From assembly GCF_013358405.1 (NCBI RefSeq), contig NZ_CP054836.1, forward strand, positions 2,294,001-2,358,000: 64,000 nt of DNA. Direction: 5' to 3'. The stretch comes from Oricola thermophila (GTDB taxonomy: Bacteria > Pseudomonadota > Alphaproteobacteria > Rhizobiales > Rhizobiaceae). The notes under the pieces are model-generated. The model made no database searches and was not told the DNA's origin. It worked only from the letters and a program-made list of their open reading frames with translations. This document shows positions 15,988 through 24,118 of the stretch, one piece after another (positions within the stretch are counted from its first letter, which is position 1; every line of letters begins with the position of its first letter). Made by a program: the position numbers and the translations under genes.

Positions 15988-16417
15988 AGCCCGATTCCTT
16001 CCTCTACAAGGTCTTGGGTCAGGCCCTCTTCGGTGCGCCAACACCGTCGGGGGCCGCTCCGGTCGAACCGAAGCGAGGTCACCCTGGCAGGATCCGAAAC
16101 GGATCTGAGCCCCAAAACTGAGCCCCGCCCGGACTTCCCGATCGCATGGTTAACGCCGGGCTCACGAAAGAGCGGGAACCACTGTGCCGCTTGCTCCGTT
16201 TCCGGCGCGGAAAAGTTTTCGGAGGCAAATCCGGGACAAGGCCGGATCCGAACCGCACGCCTGCAACGGCACGACGACGGGCTTTCATTCACACCGCGAA
16301 TTCGAGATCCGCTTCCAGAGACGGTCAAACAGGAAACCCCCGCCGTTTCCGGCGGGGGTTGCAAACCCGGGCCCGACGTCCCGACGACCCTGTCCGGTTC
16401 GCCTTTCCGGCCTGGGC
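15988..16417. other. Intergenic region with repeat copy, 11-mer and terminator
   Basis: No gene is visible in these 430 bp. They contain the promoter region of the AAA+/M41 block, the 11-mer GAAAAGTTTTC at 16210-16220, the left part of a diverged repeat also found at 62.6 kb, and the terminator of the DUF3102-like gene. Confidence 0.5.
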
Positions 16418-16520
16418 CTATCCTGCCTTCGTGGCGGTCTGCGCCTCCGTTTCGGCCGCGTCCCCGGCTTTCGGCTTGCGCCCGATCGCCCATTCCAGCG
16501 TCGGAATGACGTCATCCACC
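16205..16520. repeat. Diverged direct repeat, copy 1 (partner at 62566-62872)
   Basis: Matching anchors are the GGGACAAGnCCGGATCC / GCCTGCAAC stretch at about 16234-16266 and the 3' end of the DUF3102-like gene (from TGCCTTCGTGGCGGTCT at 16422). The same order, orientation and spacing occur at 62595-62870. Identity looks like 70-80% in the conserved parts. Confidence 0.75.
16337..16358 (-). terminator. Intrinsic terminator of the DUF3102-like gene
   Basis: In the minus direction the sequence is CCCCCGCCG-GAAA-CGGCGGGGG followed by TTTCCTGTTT: a 9-bp GC stem and a T-rich tail, 59 bp past the stop at 16418. It separates this gene from the block further left. Confidence 0.75.
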
Positions 16521-17563
16521 AACCAGGATCCGAGCTTGTCCGCAGCCGGCCAACTCTCGACCCCGCCGAGGCGGTAGAGAGTATCGGCGACATTCCGCCA
16601 ACCACTATCGCTAGGGAAGATCACCGGGTGAACAAGCCACTGCGGCCCGTGCTCATTGGGTTCGACAAAGACCGCAACGCTCTGCAGCTCGCTGCGCGCC
16701 CGCCGCGCCTCGTACTGGACCGCCTTGGCGAGAGCCGACTTGCCGACCCGCTTGCCGCGCCAATGCGGCTCGAGTGCCGGCTCGATAGCGTCGAGAATGC
16801 CCGAGATCCGGTCGGCAAAGACCTTGGCGCCCGTTCTCACCTTGGCCATGCCAAGCGCCTTCAGCCCGGTCAGCCCGCCGACATCGGCCGGATCCGGCGC
16901 CGCCTCCTCGCTCGTCGACGCACTGCCGTTGACGAAGGCCTTGACCTCCGAGACCGTCGGGCGCTGCCCCCGCTCATAGCGACCCATCAGGTCCTCGATC
17001 ACTTCCGCTTCGGCATTCGCCATCGCGTAGAGTGCGGCAGGCGGAACCCGGTTCTCGATCGCCCGCTCCCGGTAATCCGAGAGCTTGGTCGGAAGCGAGA
17101 TGTAGTTCTCCGCCGAACGCGGGGTCATCTCGCATTTCCGCTTGACCCACTTCCGCCAGAGCGCATCGTTCGGCATGTAGCCCTTCACCTCATGCAGCAT
17201 GGCTCCGATCTCGTAGGCCGCCTCGGTCGTCTTGCGGCCGAAGGCATGGTATCGCTCGACGATCTTCTCGACCTTGCGGCGGTCGGCGGGACTGACACCG
17301 GGCAGCGCCTCGACAAGCTCATCGTCGCTCATCGGCGGCTCGCCCCCGTCGACCGATGCGGCCTGCCCCTCGCCCGCGCTGAGCGCGGAGTCCACAGCCA
17401 CTCGCTCCGCAGGCCCGTCGGCACCCTTGCGGGCCGATCCGCGCTTCCTTGCCGCCGAACGGCCGGCGGCCTTCTTCGCCTTCACGATCTCTTCGCGCGC
17501 GGTTTCGGAAGAGAGAGCCCCGGATGCGGACTCGATTTCGTGAGAATAAGGAATTTCATTCAT
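16418..17563 (-). CDS. DUF3102-like protein of plasmids and integrative elements
   Basis: The 381-aa protein has a Lys/Ala-rich, disordered N-terminus. A helical core follows (AYEIGAMLHEVKGYMPNDAL, then MTPRSAENYISL) that resembles the EIG...L...W...SxRTAxNYxxL pattern of DUF3102-type proteins, which are common on mobile DNA. The second half is unassigned. The gene has an ideal ribosome-binding site (GGAGG, seven bases before the ATG). A decayed copy of its last about 35 codons lies at 62773-62880, so this family was mobilised or duplicated here. It may be a DNA-binding maintenance protein; confidence in the family call is moderate. Confidence 0.6.
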   Translation of the reverse strand: MNEIPYSHEIESASGALSSETAREEIVKAKKAAGRSAARKRGSARKGADGPAERVAVDSALSAGEGQAASVDGGEPPMSDDELVEALPGVSPADRRKVEKIVERYHAFGRKTTEAAYEIGAMLHEVKGYMPNDALWRKWVKRKCEMTPRSAENYISLPTKLSDYRERAIENRVPPAALYAMANAEAEVIEDLMGRYERGQRPTVSEVKAFVNGSASTSEEAAPDPADVGGLTGLKALGMAKVRTGAKVFADRISGILDAIEPALEPHWRGKRVGKSALAKAVQYEARRARSELQSVAVFVEPNEHGPQWLVHPVIFPSDSGWRNVADTLYRLGGVESWPAADKLGSWLVDDVIPTLEWAIGRKPKAGDAAETEAQTATKAG

Positions 17564-18018
17564 TATAAAACCTCCATCTTTTCGAAAGACTGCCAGTCAT
17601 CGAGTGCACCTCGACAACCAACAGCATAATTATTTCTCTAAAACACAAGTCTATCAAGACGCCCGAAAAAGACACCAACTCACGCTATCTTCAAATATAC
17701 ATAATATTACTTCGGATTTACACCGACGCGCCTTCCGCAATCAGCCCACAAGACGCCCTGTTAAACCCCCGTTAACGAAACAGGGATTTTTTCCACTTAC
17801 CCGTTCAAGTATCCTCGAAGCACCAACAAGCCTCCCCGGCACGACCGGAAAGCCATTCAACTTCCCGCAAACGCCGCCAGGCGCCGCGAAGGATCGGCTT
17901 GACAAGAAAAACGCAGACGGGTGCCCGGCAGGCCGCTACAGGTCGATCCGATGGCGCCGTTGCCGAGCGGGAATCAGCGCTGCGAAAAGTTTTCGGCAAG
18001 GTGGGCCGCGTTCGGACC
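17564..18018. other. AT-richer upstream region of the DUF3102-like gene and repeat 2 copy
   Basis: The first 250 bp are clearly AT-richer than their surroundings and probably hold the promoter of the minus-strand gene. From about 17885 a second repeat begins (see 17885-18000). No gene is supported. Confidence 0.45.
17885..18000. repeat. Second diverged direct repeat, copy 1 (partner at 62914-63027), containing GAAAAGTTTTC
   Basis: GGATCGGCTTGACAAGAAAA at 17891-17910 matches 62920-62939 with one change. Both copies end in an AATCAGCrCTG..GAAAAGTTTTCGG stretch (11-mer at 17984-17994 here). At 62.9 kb this repeat follows directly on the DUF3102 tail, as if most of the gene had been deleted from that copy. 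Confidence 0.75.
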
Positions 18019-18214
18019 GAACGCTCAAATACGAGTGCGTCTACCTGCATGCTTGGGAGAGCAAATCGCAGGCTCGCGCCGGGATTCGGAAATGGATGGA
18101 GTGTACAACAGGATGCGACCGCATTCCGCCCTTGGCGGCAAACCGCCTGCCGTGATCTATTGGCAGGCGATCCTCCAACACCAACCCGATCAGCAGGTGC
18201 AGAGAGTAGCTTAA
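18019..18214 (+). pseudogene. IS3-family transposase OrfB, C-terminal remnant
   Basis: The frame gives LKYECVYLHAWESKSQARAG and, after a frameshift near 18100, RMRPHSALGGKPPAVIYW. This is the typical C-terminal end of IS3-family OrfB integrases (NxxRPHSALGGxPP). No N-terminal part is present, so it is a relic. Confidence 0.75.
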
Positions 18215-18389
18215 CTTACACCAAAATCCGACCAACGATCGGGGAGTAGCTCAAACTTCCTTTTCCATGCGCAGAGAGAGTGTTGGCTCACGCCCAGCGG
18301 CTTCAAAGCCCCGCGACCGGATAGCCTCGCTCGGTGATCTGTGCCACCGCGTCTCGTTTGAAATCTTCGCTGAAATTGGCTTTGCTCAT
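18215..18389 (-). pseudogene. IS3-family OrfA, N-terminal remnant
   Basis: On the minus strand from the ATG at 18389 the product is MSKANFSEDFKRDAVAQITE and so on. After a frameshift it reads KPLGVSQHSLCAWKRKF, the helix-turn-helix start of an IS3-family OrfA. It faces the OrfB tail, so two IS3 fragments have been joined tail to tail. Confidence 0.65.
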
Positions 18390-18565
18390 CATGCCCCCTT
18401 GCCTCAAAATTAGGAAAGAGAGCGCCTACGAATCTAGGGGCTATTCGCCGCGCAAAGTCCCCCTCGATCGCCACTGCCTCGAATTTACAGTAGGCAACGC
18501 CACCTGCTAGACAGGACATGAATGAGGCGCGGGAGTCGCGCACACATCAAAGGGACAACGAGCAA

Positions 18566-19720
18566 ATGGATGGCGCTGAAGCACTCGCACTCGAAGATGA
18601 ACGCACAGCCCTCTTTGATGCCATAAGGTCTGACCTCCTTGATGAGTATCGCCAAAACCATGACTGGCCTTGGATCATCGGATACTCGGGAGGGAAAGAC
18701 AGCACTCTGGTGACACATCTAGTGTTTGAGATGTTGCTGTCATTACCGCCCTCACAACGTTCTCGCCCCGTGCACATCGTTGCCAACGACACGCTGGTGG
18801 AAAGCCCGCTTGTGGTTCAACACATCATCGAGAGCATCGAAGAGATCAAAAACGCAGCCAACGCGTTCGGCCTGCCAATCATCACCAAAATTACACGACC
18901 TGCTCCGGATCAGTCCTTTTGGGTAAACTTGATCGGACGCGGCTACCCGTCGCCCAACCGGTCCTTCCGGTGGTGTACCGACCGTATGAAAATCCTTCCC
19001 ACCAGCCGCTACATCAAAAGCCAAGTTGATGCGGCTGGTCAGGTAATACTGCTGCTTGGCGTGCGCAGATCGGAAAGCTCAACGCGCGCCGCTTCTGTTG
19101 GCCGCTACGACAACGGTGAGCGTCTCAACAAGCACAACGATTTAGTCGGGTGCATGGTGTTTCGCCCGATCGTTGAGCTTCATACAGATGATGTGTGGGA
19201 GTTTCTTGCATTGAACGAACCACCATGGGGGGGCTCACATCTAAAGTTGATCGGGCTTTACAGAAACGCAAGCGGCGGGGAGTGTCCGGTTGTCACGTCG
19301 AAGGATGACGCCCCATCTTGCGGCACCACGTCATCGCGCTTCGGCTGCTGGACATGCACGGTAGTGGAGAAAGACCGAAGCCTCGAAGGATTTGTTGAGT
19401 CCGGCTATGCCGAGTTTACACCGCTTCTGGACTTCCGAGATTGGCTTGCCTCTATTCGAAACGACAAGGAGCGCCGGCAAGCTAGGCGACGTGATGGGCG
19501 CATCACAATTACCGAAGGTGGCACGTTTATTCCTGGGCCGTTCACGCTTCAGACCAGGGCTGAGATATTTGAACGTCTGCGCAACTTGGAAGCAGAGACC
19601 GGACAACGCTTGATCAGTGACGAAGAAGTTGACCTTATTCACCAACTTTGGTCAGAAGAGATCGCTGACCATGGTAAAGCAAGATCTTTGAATGTTCGCG
19701 AAGTCGTGAAGGGGAAGTAG
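18566..19720 (+). CDS. dndC: DNA phosphorothioation sulfurtransferase DndC (PAPS-reductase-like PP-loop protein)
   Basis: The 384-aa protein has the PP-loop IIGYSGGKDSTLVTHLVFE at about residue 38 and the conserved NRSFRWCTDRMKI. A cysteine-bearing GCWTCTVVEKDRSLEGF comes near residue 275, as in DndC. DndC activates DNA with ATP and, through its iron-sulfur cluster, passes sulfur from the cysteine desulfurase to the backbone. I place the start at 18566, where AGGGACAACGAG precedes the ATG. An ATG at 18518 would add 16 residues but has a poorly spaced ribosome-binding site. It opens a tightly packed operon running to 25353; no dndA is present. Confidence 0.92.
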   Translation: MDGAEALALEDERTALFDAIRSDLLDEYRQNHDWPWIIGYSGGKDSTLVTHLVFEMLLSLPPSQRSRPVHIVANDTLVESPLVVQHIIESIEEIKNAANAFGLPIITKITRPAPDQSFWVNLIGRGYPSPNRSFRWCTDRMKILPTSRYIKSQVDAAGQVILLLGVRRSESSTRAASVGRYDNGERLNKHNDLVGCMVFRPIVELHTDDVWEFLALNEPPWGGSHLKLIGLYRNASGGECPVVTSKDDAPSCGTTSSRFGCWTCTVVEKDRSLEGFVESGYAEFTPLLDFRDWLASIRNDKERRQARRRDGRITITEGGTFIPGPFTLQTRAEIFERLRNLEAETGQRLISDEEVDLIHQLWSEEIADHGKARSLNVREVVKGK

Positions 19721-19924
19721 ATGCCACGCAATGTAGTCGTGATTCTCGACAATCCTGACGGCCGGGCCATGGTCAAGCAAGCCTGCAAGGAAAATGGCAT
19801 GCATTTCTCTGAATTCGAAGAACTTGTTCAGGCGGAAGTCGAGCAAACAGGAAAACGGCGCCGCGCTGGCCTTTGGGACTCCTTTGACGATATCCTCGAC
19901 CGCATTCATGTGGACGACAAATAG
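19721..19924 (+). CDS. Dnd/DNA-modification-associated small protein (67 aa)
   Basis: The ATG directly abuts the dndC stop and the product ends just before dndD. It is acidic and helical (MVKQACKENGMHFSEFEELV) and has no known catalytic motif. Small proteins in this position occur in other phosphorothioation loci; a role as a structural or regulatory partner of DndCD is inference. Confidence 0.7.
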   Translation: MPRNVVVILDNPDGRAMVKQACKENGMHFSEFEELVQAEVEQTGKRRRAGLWDSFDDILDRIHVDDK

Positions 19925-19927
19925 CCT

Positions 19928-22012
19928 ATGCACATTTCACAGATTACGCTCCGGGATTGGAAAGCCTACACGTCTGCCAATTTCGACTTCCCTGCGCCGA
20001 CCAAGGATAAGAATATTATTCTGATCGGCGCTCCCAACGGTTACGGTAAGACGAGCCTTTTCGAAGCCATTGTTCTTGGCATGTTCGGGCGGGATGGCCT
20101 GCCGCTCATCGCGCGCTCGCCGTTTTCAGGCGTAGATAAGGAACGCCTTGCCATCTCCTACAAGAACTTTCTCGAAAAAGCCCTGCATCGTGGCGCGACC
20201 GCGGCGGGCCGCACGTCATGCTCGGTCAAACTGGTCTTCACCGACGAAAATGATGAGCCGTTGGAGATCCAACGTATCTGGCATTTCAGCGATTCCGGCG
20301 TCTATCGCCCGCAGGACGAAGAGATTCACATCTATGAAGGCTCAACCCGCAAGGCGGTCGGACCTGGAGCATTGCAAGGCAATGACCGCGCGGATTGGTT
20401 CCGCGAGTACATTGCCGAGAACCTTCTTCCCTTCACGCTCGCGCATTTCTTCTTGTTCGACGGCGAACAAGTGAGCGTGCTGGCCGAGCGTGAGATGTCC
20501 GCGCAGGTGCGGGCCGGGATCGAAGGCCTCCTTGGCATTCCGGTGCTGAAGCAGCTTGCCAAAGACTTGCGGTCCTATGCAGAAGTTCGGCGCAGGGAAT
20601 CGCCCAATGTTTCCGACAAGACCATCGAGAAGTTGGAGCTTGAGCGCCATACGCTGAATTTTGAGTATGAAAAGAAGGCGACGCGCCTGACGGAAATCGA
20701 GCCGCGCCGCGCCGCGCTAAGAGAAGAGCAAGAGCATCTGATCCGTGAGCTGGCAAGCTTCGGCGCAGGCTCGCAGGCGCTTCTTCAGGAGCAATTCGAG
20801 CAAATCAAGAACTATGAGCGGGCCATTGAAGATGGTCATGCGCGGCTCGAAGAGTTGATGATGAAAGATTTGGCTCTGGCGCTCTCAGGCCTCAGTCTCC
20901 GAAAGAGCGTCAAATCTAGGCTTCTGAGGGAGGGCGTGCTCGAGCGATGGGAAAGCGGCAAGAACCAAGGCGATAGCAATCTCGAGCGGTTCCTGTCCTC
21001 CGTCCAGGCAGGCATGCACGCGATCACCCCCTCCTTGAGCGATGGACAGCGTGAAAGCGTTCTCAATATTGCGCGTAATGCCTGGGAAAAGCTCTGGTAT
21101 CCACCGCCGGACAACTGCGCCGATGAATATCTGCATCCCTATCTGAATGAGCTGGAGCGCTCGAAGGTCATCGACCGGCTGAATGAGCTGGATGAACTTG
21201 GCGCGCCTGGAATTGTCGAACTCTTGAACTCCATCGCGGCGAACGAGGAATCTCTGAAACGCCTGCAAGATGAGGTGACGCGCACAGAAGCGGTCGCTCC
21301 GCATATCGATAAGAAGCGCGAGCGCCTCACCCGAGTGAATGAAGAGCTCCAGCAATATGATCAGGAAATTGGCGCGCTGAAACGCGAGATGGCGTCTTTG
21401 GAGAGCCAGATCAACCAGAAGAACACGGAACTGACAAAGCTCTCCGGCCAGCTTGATCAAGCCGCGCCATCTGCAAGGCGCGCGGCACGTGCAAACAAGG
21501 TCGCGCTGATGGTGGATGAGATAGTTGCAAAGGCCGTCCCAAGCCAGATTGATGCCATTGCAGCTGCGATGACCGAGGCGCACCGCGCTATGGCGCACAA
21601 GAAGGATTTGGTGGAGCGGATTGCGATTGATGAGAACTGCGATGTGAAGCTGCTGAATGCCGATGACATGGATTTGCGCGGCTATGATCTATCGGCAGGT
21701 GAGAAACAGATTTTTACCCAAGCCTTGATCTCGGCGGTTTCGTCGGTCTCCGGGCGTGGCTTCCCAATGGTGGTAGATACTCCGCTCGGGAGGCTAGATA
21801 TCGAGCACCGCAAGGGCGTACTCAATCATCTGGTGCAGCGGAACCACCAAGTCATCCTACTCTCGACCGACACGGAAGTGGTTGGTGAGTATCTGCGCGA
21901 AATCGCACCGCATGTTCAGAAGAAGTACTTGGTTCATTTCGAGCGGGTTGGTGACATCGGACAATCGAGCGTCAGGCTAGGTTATTTCGAAGATATGGAA
22001 GGCCAAGCATGA
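19928..22012 (+). CDS. dndD: DNA sulfur modification ATPase DndD (SMC/Rad50-like)
   Basis: The 694-aa protein has an N-terminal Walker A (GAPNGYGKTSLFEAI, residues 34-48). The central region is a long coiled coil (roughly 220-560). The C-terminal part has the ABC signature LSAGEKQIF at about 588 and Walker B (FPMVVDTPLGRLD) at about 610. This is the Rad50-like layout of DndD, which works with DndC and DndE in site-specific sulfur incorporation, probably nicking or opening DNA. Its stop overlaps the start of the next gene by four bases. Length is typical. Confidence 0.92.
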   Translation: MHISQITLRDWKAYTSANFDFPAPTKDKNIILIGAPNGYGKTSLFEAIVLGMFGRDGLPLIARSPFSGVDKERLAISYKNFLEKALHRGATAAGRTSCSVKLVFTDENDEPLEIQRIWHFSDSGVYRPQDEEIHIYEGSTRKAVGPGALQGNDRADWFREYIAENLLPFTLAHFFLFDGEQVSVLAEREMSAQVRAGIEGLLGIPVLKQLAKDLRSYAEVRRRESPNVSDKTIEKLELERHTLNFEYEKKATRLTEIEPRRAALREEQEHLIRELASFGAGSQALLQEQFEQIKNYERAIEDGHARLEELMMKDLALALSGLSLRKSVKSRLLREGVLERWESGKNQGDSNLERFLSSVQAGMHAITPSLSDGQRESVLNIARNAWEKLWYPPPDNCADEYLHPYLNELERSKVIDRLNELDELGAPGIVELLNSIAANEESLKRLQDEVTRTEAVAPHIDKKRERLTRVNEELQQYDQEIGALKREMASLESQINQKNTELTKLSGQLDQAAPSARRAARANKVALMVDEIVAKAVPSQIDAIAAAMTEAHRAMAHKKDLVERIAIDENCDVKLLNADDMDLRGYDLSAGEKQIFTQALISAVSSVSGRGFPMVVDTPLGRLDIEHRKGVLNHLVQRNHQVILLSTDTEVVGEYLREIAPHVQKKYLVHFERVGDIGQSSVRLGYFEDMEGQA

Positions 22013-23544
22013 GCATCTCCCTCGTTGAATTGGCCGGAGCGAACTTCCGCACGGACTATGACAGCGACAAGCTGAACACCGATTTCATGGGGCGGCTCGG
22101 AATGCGCAAGCGCTACTTGCCAGCTCGTCTTGCAATCGCCCGCTCCCTTGCAATGAGCGCCCCGGTGGAGATACCAGCGGATGAGCTTGAGCAAGGCAAG
22201 GTGATCAAGGGTGATACCCTGTTCGGCACGGGCACGGCCCTATCGGTCTGGCTAGCGCTGATTGTAGAGCGCGCTGGAGAGCCCGATATTGACATCAAGC
22301 GTCTGGTCTCGCTGGTTGGAGCGCATTGGCGTCGCGGCTTGGCCAAACTTGATGAAGAATGGGAACAGGCCGGGGGAGACATCGCGCGCTTCGTGCAGCG
22401 ATTGGTGGAAGTGGCTGAGTTGCCCACGGCTGGCGGCAGGCTGCCGATTGGCGGAGGCGCGGGCCCGTCGGATGCAACGTTCTCCAGCGGAGAAATCAAA
22501 GTTCCGCTCGGCGAGATCGGCGAAGACGTTTCGACCAAGGAGAAAGTCTTCTGGAGCCTGAACGGCAAGGGCAGCGCTCCGCACACCGCGATCATGGGCG
22601 GCAGCGGATCGGGGAAAACGGTTATGGCGGCAGCCATGCTGCGCGCGATCCGTGAGCAAACGCCAGTGCCGTTGATCGCATTCGACTTCAAGGGCGACTT
22701 GTCGGGCTTCACCGGTACGCAAGGGCAAATTCCTCTCGGCGAAGCATTTGAGGCCGAAGTCATCGAGCCGCCTCGGATGCCGATCCCGCTCGATGTTCTG
22801 GCGCTCGCGCAGCGCGATCAATTCGGCATTGATGAAGCGGCGCTTCGCTTTCGCGAGTCCTTCTCCCGTTTGAAGGGCTCCAAGCTTGGCGACCGTCAGA
22901 GGAACTATGTCCATGAAGCGGCAGCACGAGCGTTGGCAAGCGAAGAGCCTTGCGAGCTGCGTCATATCCGCGACCGCCTTCTGGAGGTTTATGAGGAGCA
23001 CGAGGCTAAGGAAGACGGTGCAACCTCCAGCATGGAAGAGTTGTGCCGCTTTCCGTTATTCGAGCCAACGCTGTCTCCGGCAGAATTCTTCCAGAAGAGC
23101 TGGATTATCAAGCTTCCACCGAACGTGCCGGAAGATAGCCGCACCATCGTCGTCAACCTCCTTCTGGACGCGCTGGACCAGCACCTCAACGGGTTGGTCG
23201 ATGCCGAGACAAGCCCGGATGGCGCGCGGGGTCTACGCATTCTCTGCATGATCGATGAGGCGCACCAGATACTCGGCACTAGGCTTCCGTCTCTATCCCG
23301 CCTGATCCGCATGAGCCGTTCGAAGGGCGGCGCGGTAATGCTCGTCTCGCAATCGCCGGACGACTTCTCCGGGGAAGATGACGAGTTCCTCGACAACATG
23401 GGACTGGTCGCAGCCTTTGCGACGAACGCTAAACCAGGGGCAGCAGCGCGCGTCCTCGGCAAGGGCGCGAACCTGACGAATTTGCAGACGGGACAATGCT
23501 TCGTCCGGTTCGACAAAACGACAAGAAAGATCAAAGCCTGGTAG
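22009..23544 (+). CDS. dndE: DndE domain fused to a HerA/FtsK-like ATPase
   Basis: The first about 110 residues resemble DndE, a small nicked-DNA-binding protein (MGRLGMRKRYLPARLAIARS; LFGTGTALSVWLALI). After a linker, a P-loop ATPase of the HerA/VirB4 class follows. Its Walker A (MGGSGSGKTVMAAAML) is at about residue 195, FDFKGDLSGF comes next, Walker B (ILCMIDEAHQIL) is at about 410, and VMLVSQSPDDF serves as sensor. HerA-like ATPases are usual as DndH-type restriction subunits, so this gene may link modification and DNA translocation. It overlaps dndD by four bases. Confidence 0.85.
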   Translation: MSISLVELAGANFRTDYDSDKLNTDFMGRLGMRKRYLPARLAIARSLAMSAPVEIPADELEQGKVIKGDTLFGTGTALSVWLALIVERAGEPDIDIKRLVSLVGAHWRRGLAKLDEEWEQAGGDIARFVQRLVEVAELPTAGGRLPIGGGAGPSDATFSSGEIKVPLGEIGEDVSTKEKVFWSLNGKGSAPHTAIMGGSGSGKTVMAAAMLRAIREQTPVPLIAFDFKGDLSGFTGTQGQIPLGEAFEAEVIEPPRMPIPLDVLALAQRDQFGIDEAALRFRESFSRLKGSKLGDRQRNYVHEAAARALASEEPCELRHIRDRLLEVYEEHEAKEDGATSSMEELCRFPLFEPTLSPAEFFQKSWIIKLPPNVPEDSRTIVVNLLLDALDQHLNGLVDAETSPDGARGLRILCMIDEAHQILGTRLPSLSRLIRMSRSKGGAVMLVSQSPDDFSGEDDEFLDNMGLVAAFATNAKPGAAARVLGKGANLTNLQTGQCFVRFDKTTRKIKAW

Positions 23545-23572
23545 GTATTTTTCCGGTGTAAGAGAAGAGTCA

Positions 23573-24118
23573 ATGGAGAAAAAGAACTCGGAATATAATC
23601 TTGAGTTTTGGCGTGAGCTGAAGCGCCGAACGAGAGTACCTCTATCTGACCTTACCTTTATTTTCTATCTTGTGTTCGGCGTTGTCGTGTTCAGCGGGTT
23701 CGGCGTTGTTGTTGAACTTGTAAAGCACTCGTTCGCTGGCGCCCCGTTCGATGTCTCGTCCCTTACTGGTGTGCGGGCAGCGCTCTCAGTCTTCTATCCA
23801 GCACTTATCGGGGCAGCGACTTTGCAGTTGACACTTGAAGCCGTCAAGAAGTCCGAGTCTCTGATGGTGGTGTTCGCCATAACATCCCTTCTGGTTATGC
23901 TCGGCTTTGCAGTATTTCATGGGATTCAGGAATTTCGGCAGGAATCTCAGACGCAAGTTTTCTGGTTTTCGGTGATCTTATCAGTTTTTGGCATTTGGAT
24001 TTGGACGATCGCAAATGCAGACAATCCAGACCTCAAGACCAAACCGAGAAATGATGACGCGGTTGGAGGCGGTGTGAACCGAAAACTCAAAGGAAGCACT
24101 GAAGGGTTTGTGCAATGA
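23573..24118 (+). CDS. Four-helix integral membrane protein of the Dnd operon
   Basis: I do not recognise the family. The 181-aa product has four clear hydrophobic segments (FIFYLVFGVVVFSGFGVVVEL; FYPALIGAATLQLTLEAV; MVVFAITSLLVMLGFAVFH; FWFSVILSVFGIWIWTIA). It has a charged N-terminus and a soluble 40-residue tail. Its stop overlaps the dndB start (ATGA), so it is a true operon member. Membrane proteins in defence operons often act as effectors that depolarise or permeabilise the membrane; that role is inference here. Confidence 0.75.
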   Translation: MEKKNSEYNLEFWRELKRRTRVPLSDLTFIFYLVFGVVVFSGFGVVVELVKHSFAGAPFDVSSLTGVRAALSVFYPALIGAATLQLTLEAVKKSESLMVVFAITSLLVMLGFAVFHGIQEFRQESQTQVFWFSVILSVFGIWIWTIANADNPDLKTKPRNDDAVGGGVNRKLKGSTEGFVQ

